From NCBI GenBank assembly GCA_039962225.1, contig JAMPKV010000038.1, positions 1-49,754 on the forward strand: 49,754 bases of DNA, in the 5' to 3' direction. The notes under the pieces are model-generated. The model saw nothing but the letters and a program-made list of their open reading frames with translations, did not search any database and was not told the DNA's origin. Shown here in pieces: positions 33,906-44,068 of the stretch. Position 1 is the stretch's first letter, and each line of letters starts with the position of its first letter. A program made the translations under genes and the position numbers. This DNA comes from Microcoleus sp. AS-A8 (lineage in GTDB: Bacteria > Cyanobacteriota > Cyanobacteriia > Cyanobacteriales > Coleofasciculaceae).

Positions 33906-34309
33906 AGGTTGTTACGCTCACAGATGGACATTTATGACCGCACCTGGAACTGACCCTCTTCTCTTGGCCTGGGAGACTCTCACCGGAAGAGGATGACGAC
34001 AAACAACGAAACACTATTCATAGATGGCTGACCCAATGACCCGAATGGGTGAAGCTCTTGAGGGGAAAAGTTTGTTTAGCTATATGTAGCCCTCTTGTCT
34101 CGATAGTACACCAACGGGCACTCCAGATTATAGATAGGGGCATTCACTGTTGCCAGAGTTTTCATTGGTTGGTTTGCCTGATCAGAACCCTGACTTCCGT
34201 GGCACGGCTATCCGCCTCGACGGACGTCAGGTCGAACGATTCAACCGAAGGCGAGCCATAGATGTTTGATGAATATCTGAAGTTGCTCAAGGCGTGACCG
34301 ATCAAGCAA
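33897..34309. other. Gap with strong hairpins; possible structured RNA
   Basis: No credible protein gene is seen; a 70-codon ORF at 34049-34261 lacks a ribosome site and family features. Several dyads stand out: ACCC/GGGT near 34038-34049, GAGGG/CCCTC in 34060-34096, and a 12-bp stem with one mismatch, CCTGACTTCCGT (34189-34200) against ACGGACGTCAGG (34220-34231). It may be an untranslated RNA or a degenerate repeat. Confidence 0.35.
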
Positions 34310-34537
34310 ATGATTAGTATTTGTGAAATTGTCGAACAGGCTCTTGCAACGGGCCACCTAACAGTAGAAGCCGAAAATCAACTACGACTGCTATTACAAA
34401 CAACCAAGTATGGATTGGAAGAGCTTAACGCTTTTATGACCTTGCAGGAATCCGCAAGAGTTGGCCTGGTTAGACAAGAGTCTCGTCAGTTGAGGGACTC
34501 TCTTGACCTGTGTGGTTCGAGTTCTTCGAGCCTTTAG
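34310..34537 (+). CDS. Small conserved cyanobacterial hypothetical protein
   Basis: The 75 residues begin EIVEQALATGHLTVEAENQL, followed by RLLLQTTKYGLEELNAFMTL, a pattern I recognise from short soluble proteins widespread in cyanobacteria with unknown function. It is largely helical, with a Ser-rich tail (GSSSSSL). No ribosome site is evident before the ATG. It stands alone, about 290 bp before acpP. Confidence 0.7.
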   Translation: MISICEIVEQALATGHLTVEAENQLRLLLQTTKYGLEELNAFMTLQESARVGLVRQESRQLRDSLDLCGSSSSSL

Positions 34538-34829
34538 CGATCACACCATCGGCAAGAATCCACAGTTTTACTAGATTATGTTGATTTAGCCAAGTTTGAA
34601 CCTAAAATTCTCACATCCGGCTCAAAACACCTGCTATCTATCTCCCTCTGGCCTGATCTCCTTAAGACCGCCATCTAGGGTGTGAATATCGAACCGACAT
34701 CTTAGGTGCCACTTGCAGAAGCGACTATAAGAGATCTGTAATCGTCCCTCTTTCCGATAAGATTAAAAAATGCTTAGAACCAGTTAATACGGTTTGAACC
34801 ATTCAAGCGTCTAGGTTGAGGAACATTTT

Positions 34830-35078
34830 ATGAGCCAAGAAATTTTCGATAGAGTTAAGAAAATTGTCATCGAACAACTGGAAGTCGAGCCAGAGACGGT
34901 GACACCTCAAGCCAACTTTGCCACCGACCTAAATGCCGACTCTTTGGATACCGTTGAACTGGTAATGGCTTTAGAAGAAGAGTTCGATATTGAAATCCCC
35001 GACGAAGCGGCCGAACAAATCGCAACCGTTCAAGCGGCAGTAGACTACATCAGCAAAAAAGTCGAAGCTCCCGCTTAA
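34830..35078 (+). CDS. acpP: Acyl carrier protein
   Basis: This is the small acidic carrier of fatty acid synthesis. The 82-residue protein has the phosphopantetheine Ser38 in [18 protein letters not shown]. Length and four-helix composition are typical. GAGG lies about 9 nt before the ATG. It is followed after 67 bp by fabF and then tkt on the same strand, a conserved cyanobacterial order. Confidence 0.97.
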   Translation: MSQEIFDRVKKIVIEQLEVEPETVTPQANFATDLNADSLDTVELVMALEEEFDIEIPDEAAEQIATVQAAVDYISKKVEAPA

Positions 35079-35145
35079 GCTAAGCAACCGTTTGTAGTAA
35101 GGAAGTTCTGCGTTCTGGGTAAGTAAGCCCTGTTTTACTGGCATC

Positions 35146-36402
35146 ATGACAAACACTGAATTAAAACGCGTCGTTGTTACAGGTCTCGGCGCGATCACAC
35201 CAATAGGCAACACTCTAACTGAGTACTGGGAAGGGTTGCTGAGTGGACGCAACGGAATTGGACCGATTACCTTGTTTGATCCATCCCGACATGATTGCCG
35301 GATTGCCGGTGAGGTGAAGGGCTTTGACCCTCATTTATATATGGAGCGTAAAGAAGCAAAGCGGATGGATCGCTTTGCTCAATTTGGCGTGTCCGCAAGC
35401 AAGCAGGCCTTAGCCGATGCACAGTTTGTAATTAATGACCTGAACGCAGAACAGGTGGGTGTCATTATTGGGACTGGAATAGGGGGTCTGAAAGTATTAG
35501 AAGACCAGCAGGAAATCTACCTCACTCGCGGCCCGGACCGGTGTAGTCCATTTATGATTCCGATGATGATTGCCAATATGGCAGCGGGTCTAACGGCCAT
35601 TCATACGGGTGCAAAAGGACCAAATAACTGTACGGTTACCGCTTGTGCGGCGGGGTCTAATGCCATAGGGGATGCGTTTCGCTTGGTGCAGCGCGGCTAT
35701 GCTCAGGCCATGATTTGTGGAGGCACTGAAGCTGCAGTCACGCCTCTATCGTTAGCCGGTTTTGCAGCATGTAAAGCGCTTTCCAGTCGCAACGATGACC
35801 CAGCTCAGGCTTGTCGTCCCTTTGATCGCGATCGCGACGGTTTTGTCATGGGGGAAGGGGCAGGACTTCTCATTCTGGAAGAACTCGAACACGCCCTCAG
35901 CCGTGGAGCCAAAATTTATGCCGAAATCATTGGTTACGGCATGACCTGCGATGCGTATCACATCACCTCCCCGGTTCCGGGTGGAGAAGGTGCCTCCAGA
36001 GCTATTCAACTGGCGCTGAAAGATGCAGGCATTACGCCAGATCAGGTGAGTTACATCAACGCTCACGGTACCAGTACGCCCGCCAACGACTCAACGGAAA
36101 CGGCAGCAATTAAAACAGCTTTAGGTAAGTCGGCTTATCAGGTGGCTGTTAGCTCCACCAAATCAATGACTGGTCATCTTTTGGGTGGCTCTGGTGGCAT
36201 TGAAGCGGTAGCAACGGTCATGGCGGTGGCTAATGACCAAATTCCACCAACCATTAATTTGGAAAACCCAGATCCAGCCTGTGACCTCGATTACGTGCCG
36301 CACACGAGCCGCACTCAACTGGTAGAAGTGGCACTTTCAAATTCTTTTGGGTTTGGCGGTCACAATGTCACGCTAGCATTCAAGAAATACAGACCAGAGT
36401 AA
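35146..36402 (+). CDS. fabF: Beta-ketoacyl-ACP synthase II
   Basis: FabF elongates acyl-ACP by condensation with malonyl-ACP. The 418-residue thiolase-fold enzyme shows the Cys-His-His triad: Cys in CTVTACAAGSNAIGD, His in YINAHGTSTPAND and His in KSMTGHLLGGSGG. The C-terminal SNSFGFGGHNVTLAF is also typical. It lies directly downstream of acpP, its substrate carrier. Confidence 0.97.
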   Translation: MTNTELKRVVVTGLGAITPIGNTLTEYWEGLLSGRNGIGPITLFDPSRHDCRIAGEVKGFDPHLYMERKEAKRMDRFAQFGVSASKQALADAQFVINDLNAEQVGVIIGTGIGGLKVLEDQQEIYLTRGPDRCSPFMIPMMIANMAAGLTAIHTGAKGPNNCTVTACAAGSNAIGDAFRLVQRGYAQAMICGGTEAAVTPLSLAGFAACKALSSRNDDPAQACRPFDRDRDGFVMGEGAGLLILEELEHALSRGAKIYAEIIGYGMTCDAYHITSPVPGGEGASRAIQLALKDAGITPDQVSYINAHGTSTPANDSTETAAIKTALGKSAYQVAVSSTKSMTGHLLGGSGGIEAVATVMAVANDQIPPTINLENPDPACDLDYVPHTSRTQLVEVALSNSFGFGGHNVTLAFKKYRPE

Positions 36403-36429
36403 TGGCGATTAGAGATTAGGAACCCGATC

Positions 36430-36460
36430 AATTTCGGCATTTGCAAATTGCCGACAAAAA
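36430..36460. other. Hairpin between fabF and tkt
   Basis: CGGCATTTG pairs with CAAATTGCCG with a single bulge, about 30 bp after fabF. It lacks a T-tract, so it is more likely an mRNA-stabilising or attenuating hairpin than a simple terminator. Confidence 0.35.
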
Positions 36461-36620
36461 TCGGTATGGTATAAATACCTAGTCCCTTTCTGCCTTGCCC
36501 ATCGATCCCCGTAATGGGATGATGGGGGTATAGCCTTGGGGCGACCGAGAGCCATTGAGTTTTAGCTCACACATATCTTGCCTTAAACCGTACATCCCTA
36601 AAGTCATTTAAAGAAAAATT

Positions 36621-38633
36621 ATGGCCGTTGCAACCCAATCTCTCGAAACACTGTGCATTAATGCCATCCGCTTTCTCGCGATTGATGCTGTACAGAAAGC
36701 GAATTCTGGTCATCCAGGGCTGCCCATGGGTGCGGCTCCTATGTCATTCGTGCTTTGGGACCGCTTTATGCGGTTTAACCCGAAGAACCCTAAGTGGTTT
36801 AATCGCGATCGCTTCGTCTTGTCTGCGGGTCACGGCTGTATGTTACAGTACGCCCTACTGCATCTGACGGGCTACGATAGCGTGACGCTGGACGACATCA
36901 AACAGTTCCGGCAGTGGGGATCCAAAACCCCCGGTCACCCGGAAAACTTCGAGACACCCGGTGTAGAAGTCACCACAGGCCCATTGGGACAAGGAATTGC
37001 CAATGGGGTCGGTTTAGCAATGGCAGAAGCCCATTTGGCGGCCAAGTTCAACAAGCCCGATGCCAAGATTGTTGACCACTATACCTATGTGATTCTGGGT
37101 GATGGTTGCAACATGGAAGGGGTTTCTGGTGAAGCCTGTTCCTTGGCAGGACATTTGGGATTAGGCAAGTTAATTGCTCTGTACGACGACAACCACATTT
37201 CCATCGATGGTTCTACTGACGTCTCTTTTACCGAAGATGTAGGGAAGCGGTTTGAAGCTTACGGTTGGCACGTCCAGCATGTAGAAGACGGGAACAGTGA
37301 CCTGGACGCGATTGCCAAAGCGATCGAAGCCGCCAAAGCTGTCACCGACAAGCCTTCCTTGATTAAGGTAACCACCATCATTGGATATGGCTCCCCCAAC
37401 AAATCCAATACCGCCGACGTTCACGGGGCGGCTCTGGGTAAGGATGAAGTCAAGGCCACTCGCGAGAACTTGGGTTGGGAATACCCTGAGTTCGAGGTGC
37501 CAGAAGACGCCCTCAAGCACTTCCGGAAGGCGGTAGAACGCGGTGCCAACTTAGAAACCGAATGGAACCAAGCCTTAGCTGATTACAAAGCGAAGTATCC
37601 CGAAGATGCGGCTGAGTTTGAGCGATTTGCAAGCAACAAACTCCCCGAAGGTTGGGAGAAAGCGCTCCCCACCTACACACCAGAAGACAAAGCTCTCGCG
37701 ACTCGCAAGACTTCGGAAATGACGCTGAATGCTCTGGCTCCTGTGCTGCCAGAACTCATCGGCGGTTCCGCTGACTTAACCCACTCCAACTACACCTTGC
37801 TTAAAGGATTTGGTGACTTCCAAAAAGGGCAGTACGCCAACCGTAACCTGCGCTTTGGGGTGCGGGAGCATGGCATGGGTTCGATTTGTAACGGGATTGC
37901 GTTGCACAGTTCTGGATTGATTCCCTACTGTGCCACATTCCTCGTATTTGCTGACTACATGCGGGCGGCGATTCGCCTTTCTGCCTTGTCGCAAGCGGGA
38001 GTCATCTACGTCATGACTCACGACTCCATTGCGTTGGGCGAAGATGGCCCGACCCACCAACCCGTTGAAACGATTGCTTCGCTGCGAGCTATCCCTAACC
38101 TGTTGGTGATTCGTCCGGCTGACGGCAACGAAACCTCTGGTGCTTACAAAGTGGCTATTCAAGCTGCTAGTGAAAACCGCCCAACTCTAATGGCATTCTC
38201 GCGGCAGAACTTACCGCAATTAGCAGGAAGCGGTATTGATCATGTGGCCAAGGGGGCTTACATCCTCTCCGATAGCCAAGGGACACCCGATATTATTCTC
38301 ATCGGTACCGGTGGCGAAACCTACCTCTGTGTTGACGCGGCTGAGAAGCTACGCGCTGAAGGTAAGAATGTCCGCGTCGTCTCAATGCCTTGTTGGGAAC
38401 TCTTTGACGAACAGGATGAAGCTTACCGCGAATCCGTATTGCCTAAAGCTGTCACCAAGCGCTTAGCTGTGGAAGCTGCTTCTAGCTTTGGCTGGTGCCG
38501 TTACCTGGGTAATGAAGGTGCGATGATTAGCATTGACCGCTTCGGTGTTTCTGCTCCTGGTAACGTTGCCCTGGAGAAGTTTGGCTACACCGTCGATAAC
38601 GTGGTTGCCAAGGCTAAGGAACTCTTAGGGTAA
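36621..38633 (+). CDS. tkt: Transketolase
   Basis: Transketolase moves two-carbon units in the Calvin cycle and pentose phosphate pathway using thiamine diphosphate. The 670-residue protein has the ThDP motif region [20 protein letters not shown] then LIALYDDN. N-terminal [15 protein letters not shown] and [13 protein letters not shown], and central [17 protein letters not shown], are also family hallmarks. Codon use is biased like that of a highly expressed gene. A strong terminator follows at 38674. Confidence 0.98.
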   Translation: MAVATQSLETLCINAIRFLAIDAVQKANSGHPGLPMGAAPMSFVLWDRFMRFNPKNPKWFNRDRFVLSAGHGCMLQYALLHLTGYDSVTLDDIKQFRQWGSKTPGHPENFETPGVEVTTGPLGQGIANGVGLAMAEAHLAAKFNKPDAKIVDHYTYVILGDGCNMEGVSGEACSLAGHLGLGKLIALYDDNHISIDGSTDVSFTEDVGKRFEAYGWHVQHVEDGNSDLDAIAKAIEAAKAVTDKPSLIKVTTIIGYGSPNKSNTADVHGAALGKDEVKATRENLGWEYPEFEVPEDALKHFRKAVERGANLETEWNQALADYKAKYPEDAAEFERFASNKLPEGWEKALPTYTPEDKALATRKTSEMTLNALAPVLPELIGGSADLTHSNYTLLKGFGDFQKGQYANRNLRFGVREHGMGSICNGIALHSSGLIPYCATFLVFADYMRAAIRLSALSQAGVIYVMTHDSIALGEDGPTHQPVETIASLRAIPNLLVIRPADGNETSGAYKVAIQAASENRPTLMAFSRQNLPQLAGSGIDHVAKGAYILSDSQGTPDIILIGTGGETYLCVDAAEKLRAEGKNVRVVSMPCWELFDEQDEAYRESVLPKAVTKRLAVEAASSFGWCRYLGNEGAMISIDRFGVSAPGNVALEKFGYTVDNVVAKAKELLG

Positions 38634-38673
38634 GTGATACTCATGTAAGCTCTATTTTCAGAGTTAAAACGTT

Positions 38674-38709
38674 AACAAGGCTCCCTAGGGTAGAGAGCCT
38701 TGTTTTTTT
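38674..38709 (+). terminator. Rho-independent terminator after tkt
   Basis: The stem AACAAGGCTC/GAGCCTTGTT (10 bp) has an 11-nt loop and ends in a run of T to 38709. It lies 40 bp after the tkt stop. Confidence 0.9.
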
Positions 38710-38757
38710 ATCGTTGTTATAGGTTGTTATAGATTGATGTGGATTTTGCCAGAAGAT

Positions 38758-39804
38758 TTATTGATTCCAAGCCTTTGCTTGATAGTTGCTCAGGCAGGTG
38801 CTCAGGATTTGCTTGTCGTTATCGCCAACTTGATTAATCGGTAGATAGCCGTCGAGTCCTACGGAGTGAGGATACGTTAGCGAATCGTAGGTGTTTTCAA
38901 GGTTAATCTGACCCCCCACGGCTGCCATTTGTGTGGTTTGTTCGCGGGCGATAGAGTGAGAAAAGGCTGTTTGATTGTAGGGATTAACAACCGTCAAATT
39001 CATTTGTTTAGAATTTAGCGTGCCGTAAAAACAGGCATACTCAGAACTTGGCATGTACATGGCACCGACGACTTTGCCTTGTCGTGCTTCAAATACCACA
39101 TATTCTTGACCAATCTGCCCTGGTTGTGAGGTCTGACCATACAGATAGGTTCCATCGGGCATCGCAGAAGTCGGGTTGGGAACTTGGGCAATAGGTGGCT
39201 TGCGAAATTCCTGCGCCTTACGGTTCCACTTAACTGACGGCTTTGCCACAGGCTGAGAATCAACCGCTTGTTCTTGGGGTTGAGACTTGGCTACCACGAC
39301 TGGAGATGGAACCTCTGAAGCTTCGACGGTTGCTTCTTGCTCTTGTGACTGAGGTCTTGTCGTCGCCGTGGACGAAACGGCTGGGGAATCAACCGTGGGA
39401 TTTTGCAACTTTTGCGACTTAGGTACAACCGCAGCCAGGGTCGAGGGGTCTGCTGAGGATGAGGACTCAACGGCTGGTTCTTGGGGTTGAGGCTCTACTG
39501 TCAGCGCGGAGGGAAGGGCTGAGGAGTCAACGGCTGGTTCTTGGGGTTGAGGCTCTATTGTCAGCGCGGAGGGAAGGACTGAGGAGTCAACGGCTGGTTC
39601 TTGAGGTTGAGCTTGGAGTGTCTCCAAAGTGGATGGAGCCGTTATGATGTTAACCGCTTGCGCTTTGTGCGGAGATGCTGTAGTCTTGAGCGTTGCGACA
39701 CTCACCGCCAATCCAGTTGTTAGAAGTAACCCAGCTACTGGCAATTCCCAACCCTTGAGTAGCTGACGTTGCGACGAAAAAAACCCCATTACTTGGTTAA
39801 TCAC
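38758..39804 (-). CDS. Membrane-anchored protein with Pro/Gln-rich repeats and a conserved cyanobacterial C-terminal domain
   Basis: This 348-residue protein has unknown function. A membrane helix near residue 25 (LPVAGLLLTTGLAVSVA) anchors it or acts as a signal. Residues about 60-190 are a Pro/Gln/Glu-rich linker with repeats EPQPQEPAVDSSALPSALT, encoded by perfect-length 60-bp units. The C-terminal 120 residues (GTYLYGQTSQPGQIGQEYVV then FEARQGKVVGAMYMPSSEY) look like a domain frequent in cyanobacterial envelope-type proteins. The GTG at 39804 is chosen because GGAGG lies 8 nt upstream; a longer frame to 39855 exists. It converges with tkt. Confidence 0.7.
   Translation of the reverse strand: MINQVMGFFSSQRQLLKGWELPVAGLLLTTGLAVSVATLKTTASPHKAQAVNIITAPSTLETLQAQPQEPAVDSSVLPSALTIEPQPQEPAVDSSALPSALTVEPQPQEPAVESSSSADPSTLAAVVPKSQKLQNPTVDSPAVSSTATTRPQSQEQEATVEASEVPSPVVVAKSQPQEQAVDSQPVAKPSVKWNRKAQEFRKPPIAQVPNPTSAMPDGTYLYGQTSQPGQIGQEYVVFEARQGKVVGAMYMPSSEYACFYGTLNSKQMNLTVVNPYNQTAFSHSIAREQTTQMAAVGGQINLENTYDSLTYPHSVGLDGYLPINQVGDNDKQILSTCLSNYQAKAWNQ
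39464..39616 (-). repeat. 60-bp in-frame tandem repeats
   Basis: Two nearly identical 60-bp units (39481-39540 and 39541-39600) with partial units on both sides encode the Pro/Gln-rich linker. Slippage could change the linker length. Confidence 0.85.
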
Positions 39805-40342
39805 CGTGGTTACCTCCTTGGAAACAAACTTGGAAACACCCTGGAAGAGAATCACTCTTGATGAAGCCGCCTACCCCGTAGAAGCCAGAATTCTCCAGAA
39901 CTGTTGAACTTGAGCTACAACTAGGTGGTATTGACTAGCATCTCTATAGATATTTATAAGCCTTAAAGATGCTGGTTTTTGGGCCTCCTCTGACCGGTTT
40001 ATCAACCGTCACATCTGACCGTTGTTTTTGACCCCTATACCTGGCAATTAATTAGACATGAACACAAAACCAGATCCTTTCTATTACAATAGCCAATAAG
40101 TAAGGGTCATGCTTCCCTCAAATGGATGAACTTTTTTTCACCCGCTAGGCGGGTTTTAGGGGATGGCTAGGGACTGGGCACAAAGAAACAAGGGGATGAG
40201 CAGAGGAATTAAGAAGAGTAATGAGTATCTTCAACGACATTCATTAAGATTTATCAAATCTTTATAATTTTTGGCAAAAAAGAGATGGTAGCCAGAGATG
40301 GCTACCACCTTGGCTGAGGCTTAGAGATTGGTCTCATCTCTT
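39805..40342. other. Gap between sigma factor gene and envelope protein gene
   Basis: It contains the sigma gene terminator (40276-40307) and a second compact hairpin ACCCGC-TAG-GCGGGT at 40140-40154 flanked by T-runs on the left and TTTT on the right. The rest presumably holds the promoter of the minus-strand gene that starts at 39804. Confidence 0.55.
40276..40307 (-). terminator. Rho-independent terminator of the sigma factor gene
   Basis: On the minus strand a 9-bp stem TGGTAGCCA/TGGCTACCA with a 4-nt loop is followed by CTC and a run of T. It lies about 36 bp beyond the sigma gene stop. Confidence 0.85.
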
Positions 40343-41326
40343 CTAGCTGGCGATATACTCCCGGAAGTTGGCGTGGCGACGCCGTAACTGTGCTAGAGCT
40401 TGGTGTTCTAACTGACGTACCCGCTCACGGCTCAGGTTGAGTCGTTGACCGACCTTCGCCAGAGATAGCTCGTTGCCATCCTCTAAGCCAAAGCGCAGTG
40501 CTAGGACTTCTCGTTGCTGAGGGGTGAGTTCGGCTAGGAGGTCATCCAAATCTTGGCGCAGCGACTCCTGAGTGGTGTAATTCACAGGGGTTTGACCATC
40601 ATCCTCTAGAAGGTCAGATAGCTCAGTGTCCTGATTATCTCCCACGCGAACGTCGAGAGAGACCGGTTGACGCGCGATACTCAAGTATTCGCGAATCTGA
40701 GCGGGTTCTAAATCTAACTCTTGACCAATCTCGGCTGGTGTGGCATTGCGGCCAAACTTCTGAGAGAGTTCCCGTTGGACTTTTTTGATTTTGTTGAGCT
40801 TTTCGGTAATGTGGATCGGCAACCGAATCGCACGAGCTTGCTGAGCTATAGCGCGGGTAATTGCCTGACGAATCCACCAGTAAGCGTAGGTAGAAAATTT
40901 GTAGCCTTTGGTGGGATCAAATTTCTCGACACCTCGCTCTAAGCCCAAGGTTCCTTCCTGGATTAAGTCCAGAAATTCCATATTACGCTTTTGGTACTTT
41001 TTCGCGATCGCCACAACCAGACGCAAGTTCGCTTCAATCATCTTGCGCTTGGCCCATGTTCCCTGGCTTACAATTTTATTTAGTGTGGCTTCATCCTGTT
41101 TAACGTGTATCGTCCACTCTTTGGTCGTCGGCTCGCGCTGCAACTTTTCAGCCAAAGCTGCCTTTGCGTCCATGAGCGACATCATTTGCTGAACCTGCTT
41201 TCCATAGACAATTTCTTGCTCATGGGTTAGCAGAGGCACGCGACCAATCTCATGCAGATAAGTCCGCACCATATCTGCTGAGAACGTGGGCTTGGTCGTT
41301 TTTGTTTTCGTGTTAGCAGTAGGCAT
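40343..41326 (-). CDS. RNA polymerase sigma factor, RpoD/SigA-like group 2
   Basis: This 327-residue sigma-70 factor lacks region 1.1, as do cyanobacterial group 2 (non-essential, stress or nitrogen/light-responsive) factors such as SigB-SigE. Region 1.2 is seen in [20 protein letters not shown] and region 2 in [20 protein letters not shown] then [10 protein letters not shown] and [13 protein letters not shown]. Region 3 follows, and region 4 contains [18 protein letters not shown] and [18 protein letters not shown]. Which subtype it is cannot be fixed without alignment. It has its own terminator and an unusually long gene-free region upstream (41327-42999). Confidence 0.93.
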   Translation of the reverse strand: MPTANTKTKTTKPTFSADMVRTYLHEIGRVPLLTHEQEIVYGKQVQQMMSLMDAKAALAEKLQREPTTKEWTIHVKQDEATLNKIVSQGTWAKRKMIEANLRLVVAIAKKYQKRNMEFLDLIQEGTLGLERGVEKFDPTKGYKFSTYAYWWIRQAITRAIAQQARAIRLPIHITEKLNKIKKVQRELSQKFGRNATPAEIGQELDLEPAQIREYLSIARQPVSLDVRVGDNQDTELSDLLEDDGQTPVNYTTQESLRQDLDDLLAELTPQQREVLALRFGLEDGNELSLAKVGQRLNLSRERVRQLEHQALAQLRRRHANFREYIAS

Positions 41327-42999
41327 ATCTCTGGAAATAACTCCCTAAACAATCAGTAAATTGATCGCGGGTTCTCACCTCAAAAGCTTGTGCGATCTCT
41401 CACCCTGAGGATAGTTACGCGAATGGGTAGACTACATCTGATAAAAGATGTATGTGACCACCTGTGTTTTCTAGCGAGAGCAGGAGATCTAACCGTGAAT
41501 ATGAGTTGAAGCTGGCTACTGAGGACAGTCTCTCTTTTTCAGTTCTGCGGCGTTCCCCAGCATCTTGCTGCTCATGGCTGGGATATCAAAGCGGAAACTC
41601 GGAGTCATTATGAGTTTGCTTTAACCCTATAGTATTACAAGTTTAGACGGTGGTAAAGGGGAAAAGGTTCAACATTTCTTTACTAAAATCGGGGTGCCAA
41701 ACATCTATCCATACTCCTAATGACTTCACTGGGATGAGCCAGTCTTCCTCACATCCTTCTTCATTCCATAATCTCCCAGAAAGCTGTGAACCGATAGACA
41801 CTCCCAATAGAGATAACCGAACTGCACCAGGTCGTAATGTCCATAAACTTCTAGCATAACTGAACTGCGCCCTGTTTGGCCAAGCGCGGGAAATAATGTT
41901 GCCCTGACGTGAAGGGCTACCGTTCTCCGGGTTGGCTGTGTTTGGCAGGACTTACCTTTAAGATTCCCTATAAGCCAGAAAAAAATAACATTTTAGACGA
42001 AAACAAACATAATTCATCTAGGAAGCTTACTCCACCAGATTGTCAACCGTTTCGTCTGTCAACCTAGGGGCTAGCCATCGCTTAATCTAGCAATACTACA
42101 CCAAATCCACCGGATGGGCTTCACCCACCGAAAATTTAGCCACCACTCAGAGGTTGAAAGTCGAGTGCGGGATTGGCTGAACAATTCCACCCACTGCGGC
42201 TGTATAAGGTTCCCCTAATCGCTCCCTTAAGCCGGATTAGATATTTGTAGAGGCAAAATCAATTAGAGCTTATGATAGTCTACCCGCCTAGGCCATGGAC
42301 TCAAACTAGCCGTCATACTTAGAGTATTTCAGCGTATTTCGCTATATTCTTCTTAAAAGACTTTAGAAAATTCACAGAGTATAGCCTGATAGGGAAGGAA
42401 TAAAACCCCAACCCTTTTAAGTAACTGATTCATGTTGCTAGATTCAATAAAATGTTGATCAACTATTAAACTAATTTTCCAGGCATAAAGGTACTTAATG
42501 GAAGTTTGTGAAGTCATAGATTGACATAAAAAAATAAGTTAAGCCTATTTATCCAAGGGTGAACTAAATGAATGACATTGACGCGAATAGATAATTGCTA
42601 GCTACTTTTGCATGAGCCTAAGGGCCTTACTGTGATAGTCATCTAACTGCAAAAGTGGCTGGTAAAATTCCTACACTAGTCAGAAAATTAGAGTTCCACG
42701 AACGTGCTATATGGGTGATTTAAACTTTATATCGCCCATCCAGCAAGAGTTTATCATGACTTATATTAAGCTAAGTGATATTAATCCAATATTTTTGTGA
42801 AGGTAAGATTACTTGATATAGAGCCAAAGGATAGAGAAGTATATTTTTTCTATAAGCTTCCACACAAAAATAAACTTTTAGTTAAAAAAATACTCTGACA
42901 ATACGTCTAATAAACGGTAACTTAGGAGAAAAGCTAAATCCAGTAGCTGAAAATTGTGATTAGTTCAAATTAATTCATATTCGTTGGAATATATAGGCT
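41327..42999. other. 1.67-kb gene-free region between sigma factor and pentapeptide genes
   Basis: No supported gene was found. A 69-codon ORF at 41650-41859 lacks a ribosome site or recognisable pattern. The left part (to about 42300) has mixed composition with small dyads such as ACATCT/AGATGT at 41431-41448. The right part (about 42300-42999) is AT-rich. It may hold long leaders, small RNAs or decayed genes. I see nothing specific. Confidence 0.5.
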
Positions 43000-43857
43000 A
43001 TGAATATTAGAAAACTTCTTCGGCTTTACGATCAGGGCGATAGAGATTTTGAAGGGATTGACCTCTGCGGGGCAGACTTGAGGGGAGTCATTTTAATGGG
43101 AGTTAATCTTAAAGGGGCTAACCTGAGAGGTGCTGATTTGACTAGAGCCTTTTTAATTAAGTCAGACCTCAGTGGTGCTCAGATGAACTGGGCCAATTTA
43201 AGTTTTGCCAAAATCAGTGAAGCCAAACTAATAGAAACAGAGCTAACCAGAGCAAACCTCAGCGGAGCTTTTATGGTAAAGTCGCTCCTACCAGGAGCCA
43301 AACTGAGTGGCGCAGATCTGGTGGGTGCCAATCTTAGAGGTGCCAACTTATGGGGAGCAAACCTCTGCGGAGCACAGTTAGAAAGAGCCAATCTGCGAGA
43401 TACCAATCTTATGGGTGTCAACTTCAAATGGGCTAATTTATCCGAGGCAAGACTGATTGGCTCAAGGTTATATGGCTCTTCTTTGAATTTTGCCAACATG
43501 AGCAGAGCTTGGTTAAAAGGATTAGATTTGGGTGGCTTTAATTTAGAGGGCGTTAACTTCAAAAGAGCGAAATTAGCGGGTGCGACGCTAGAAGGCGCTA
43601 ACTTGACAGGGGCTAATTTAACTGACGCACAACTGAATCGGGTGAATCTACAGGGGGCAGACTTAACCGGAGCCAACCTAGAGAGAGCCTCTCTCGAAGA
43701 TGCTAATCTAACCTGGGCAATTTTGAAAAGAGCTGAGTTGAGTGGGGCAAATATGAGCGGAACAAAGCTGTATGGGGTTGATTTCAGTGATGTCCGCTAT
43801 AGTGTCGCTATGGAATCGGAATTGAGCAATCGCGCTTTGTACTCTGCTGCTGTTTGA
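43000..43857 (+). CDS. Pentapeptide-repeat protein
   Basis: The 285 residues are almost entirely A(D/N)LxG-type pentapeptide repeats (GANLRGADLTRA, GANLTGANLTDAQLNRVNLQ). They are predicted to fold into a right-handed quadrilateral beta-helix. There is no signal peptide or membrane helix, so it is probably cytosolic. Such proteins are numerous in cyanobacteria and their roles mostly unknown. A few degenerate coils (RLYGSSLNFANMSRAWLKGL) interrupt the regularity. It is upstream of the kinase gene but separated by about 210 bp with a hairpin. Confidence 0.88.
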   Translation: MNIRKLLRLYDQGDRDFEGIDLCGADLRGVILMGVNLKGANLRGADLTRAFLIKSDLSGAQMNWANLSFAKISEAKLIETELTRANLSGAFMVKSLLPGAKLSGADLVGANLRGANLWGANLCGAQLERANLRDTNLMGVNFKWANLSEARLIGSRLYGSSLNFANMSRAWLKGLDLGGFNLEGVNFKRAKLAGATLEGANLTGANLTDAQLNRVNLQGADLTGANLERASLEDANLTWAILKRAELSGANMSGTKLYGVDFSDVRYSVAMESELSNRALYSAAV

Positions 43858-43906
43858 AAATTCCTGAGTCGCACTGGTTCAAGGCTACTGAGTGCGATCG
43901 CTTCTT

Positions 43907-43934
43907 GAGGCGCTACCCTTTGGGTAATCGCCTC
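43907..43934. repeat. Compound hairpin beside HIP1 sites
   Basis: GAGGCG and CGCCTC enclose an inner TACCC-TTT-GGGTA stem. It lies about 50 bp after the pentapeptide gene, flanked by GCGATCGC at about 43896 and 43964. It could act as a terminator-like or REP element. Confidence 0.6.
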
Positions 43935-44068
43935 CTAGTGTCGTTGTGGTGAAGGCGTGAGGGGCGATCGCTTTGTAGTGAGGCAATATCACATTTTTTG
44001 AGACAACATCCAACATCACATTTTTGAAGAGGGCAAAATAAAAACAGACCTCCTGATTGCCTTCCAGC

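Noticed and set aside
34049-34261. 70-codon plus-strand ORF
   Set aside because: It has no ribosome site, Cys/His/Ser-rich unstructured composition and no family resemblance; it overlaps hairpins better explained as non-coding.
34505-34535. tRNA-like T-arm look-alike (GGTTCGAGTTCTTCGAGCC)
   Set aside because: No acceptor stem, anticodon arm or correct spacing around it, and it lies in the tail of the small coding gene.
40140-40154. Compact hairpin as the main sigma gene terminator
   Set aside because: A stronger stem followed by a T-run lies much closer to the stop (40276-40307), so this one is at best secondary.
41650-41859. 69-codon ORF upstream of the sigma gene
   Set aside because: Low-quality composition, no ribosome site and no recognisable motif.
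43179-43676. 165-codon minus-strand ORF with regular KLAPxKLA repeats
   Set aside because: It is the antisense shadow of the pentapeptide repeats, whose period creates an open opposite frame.
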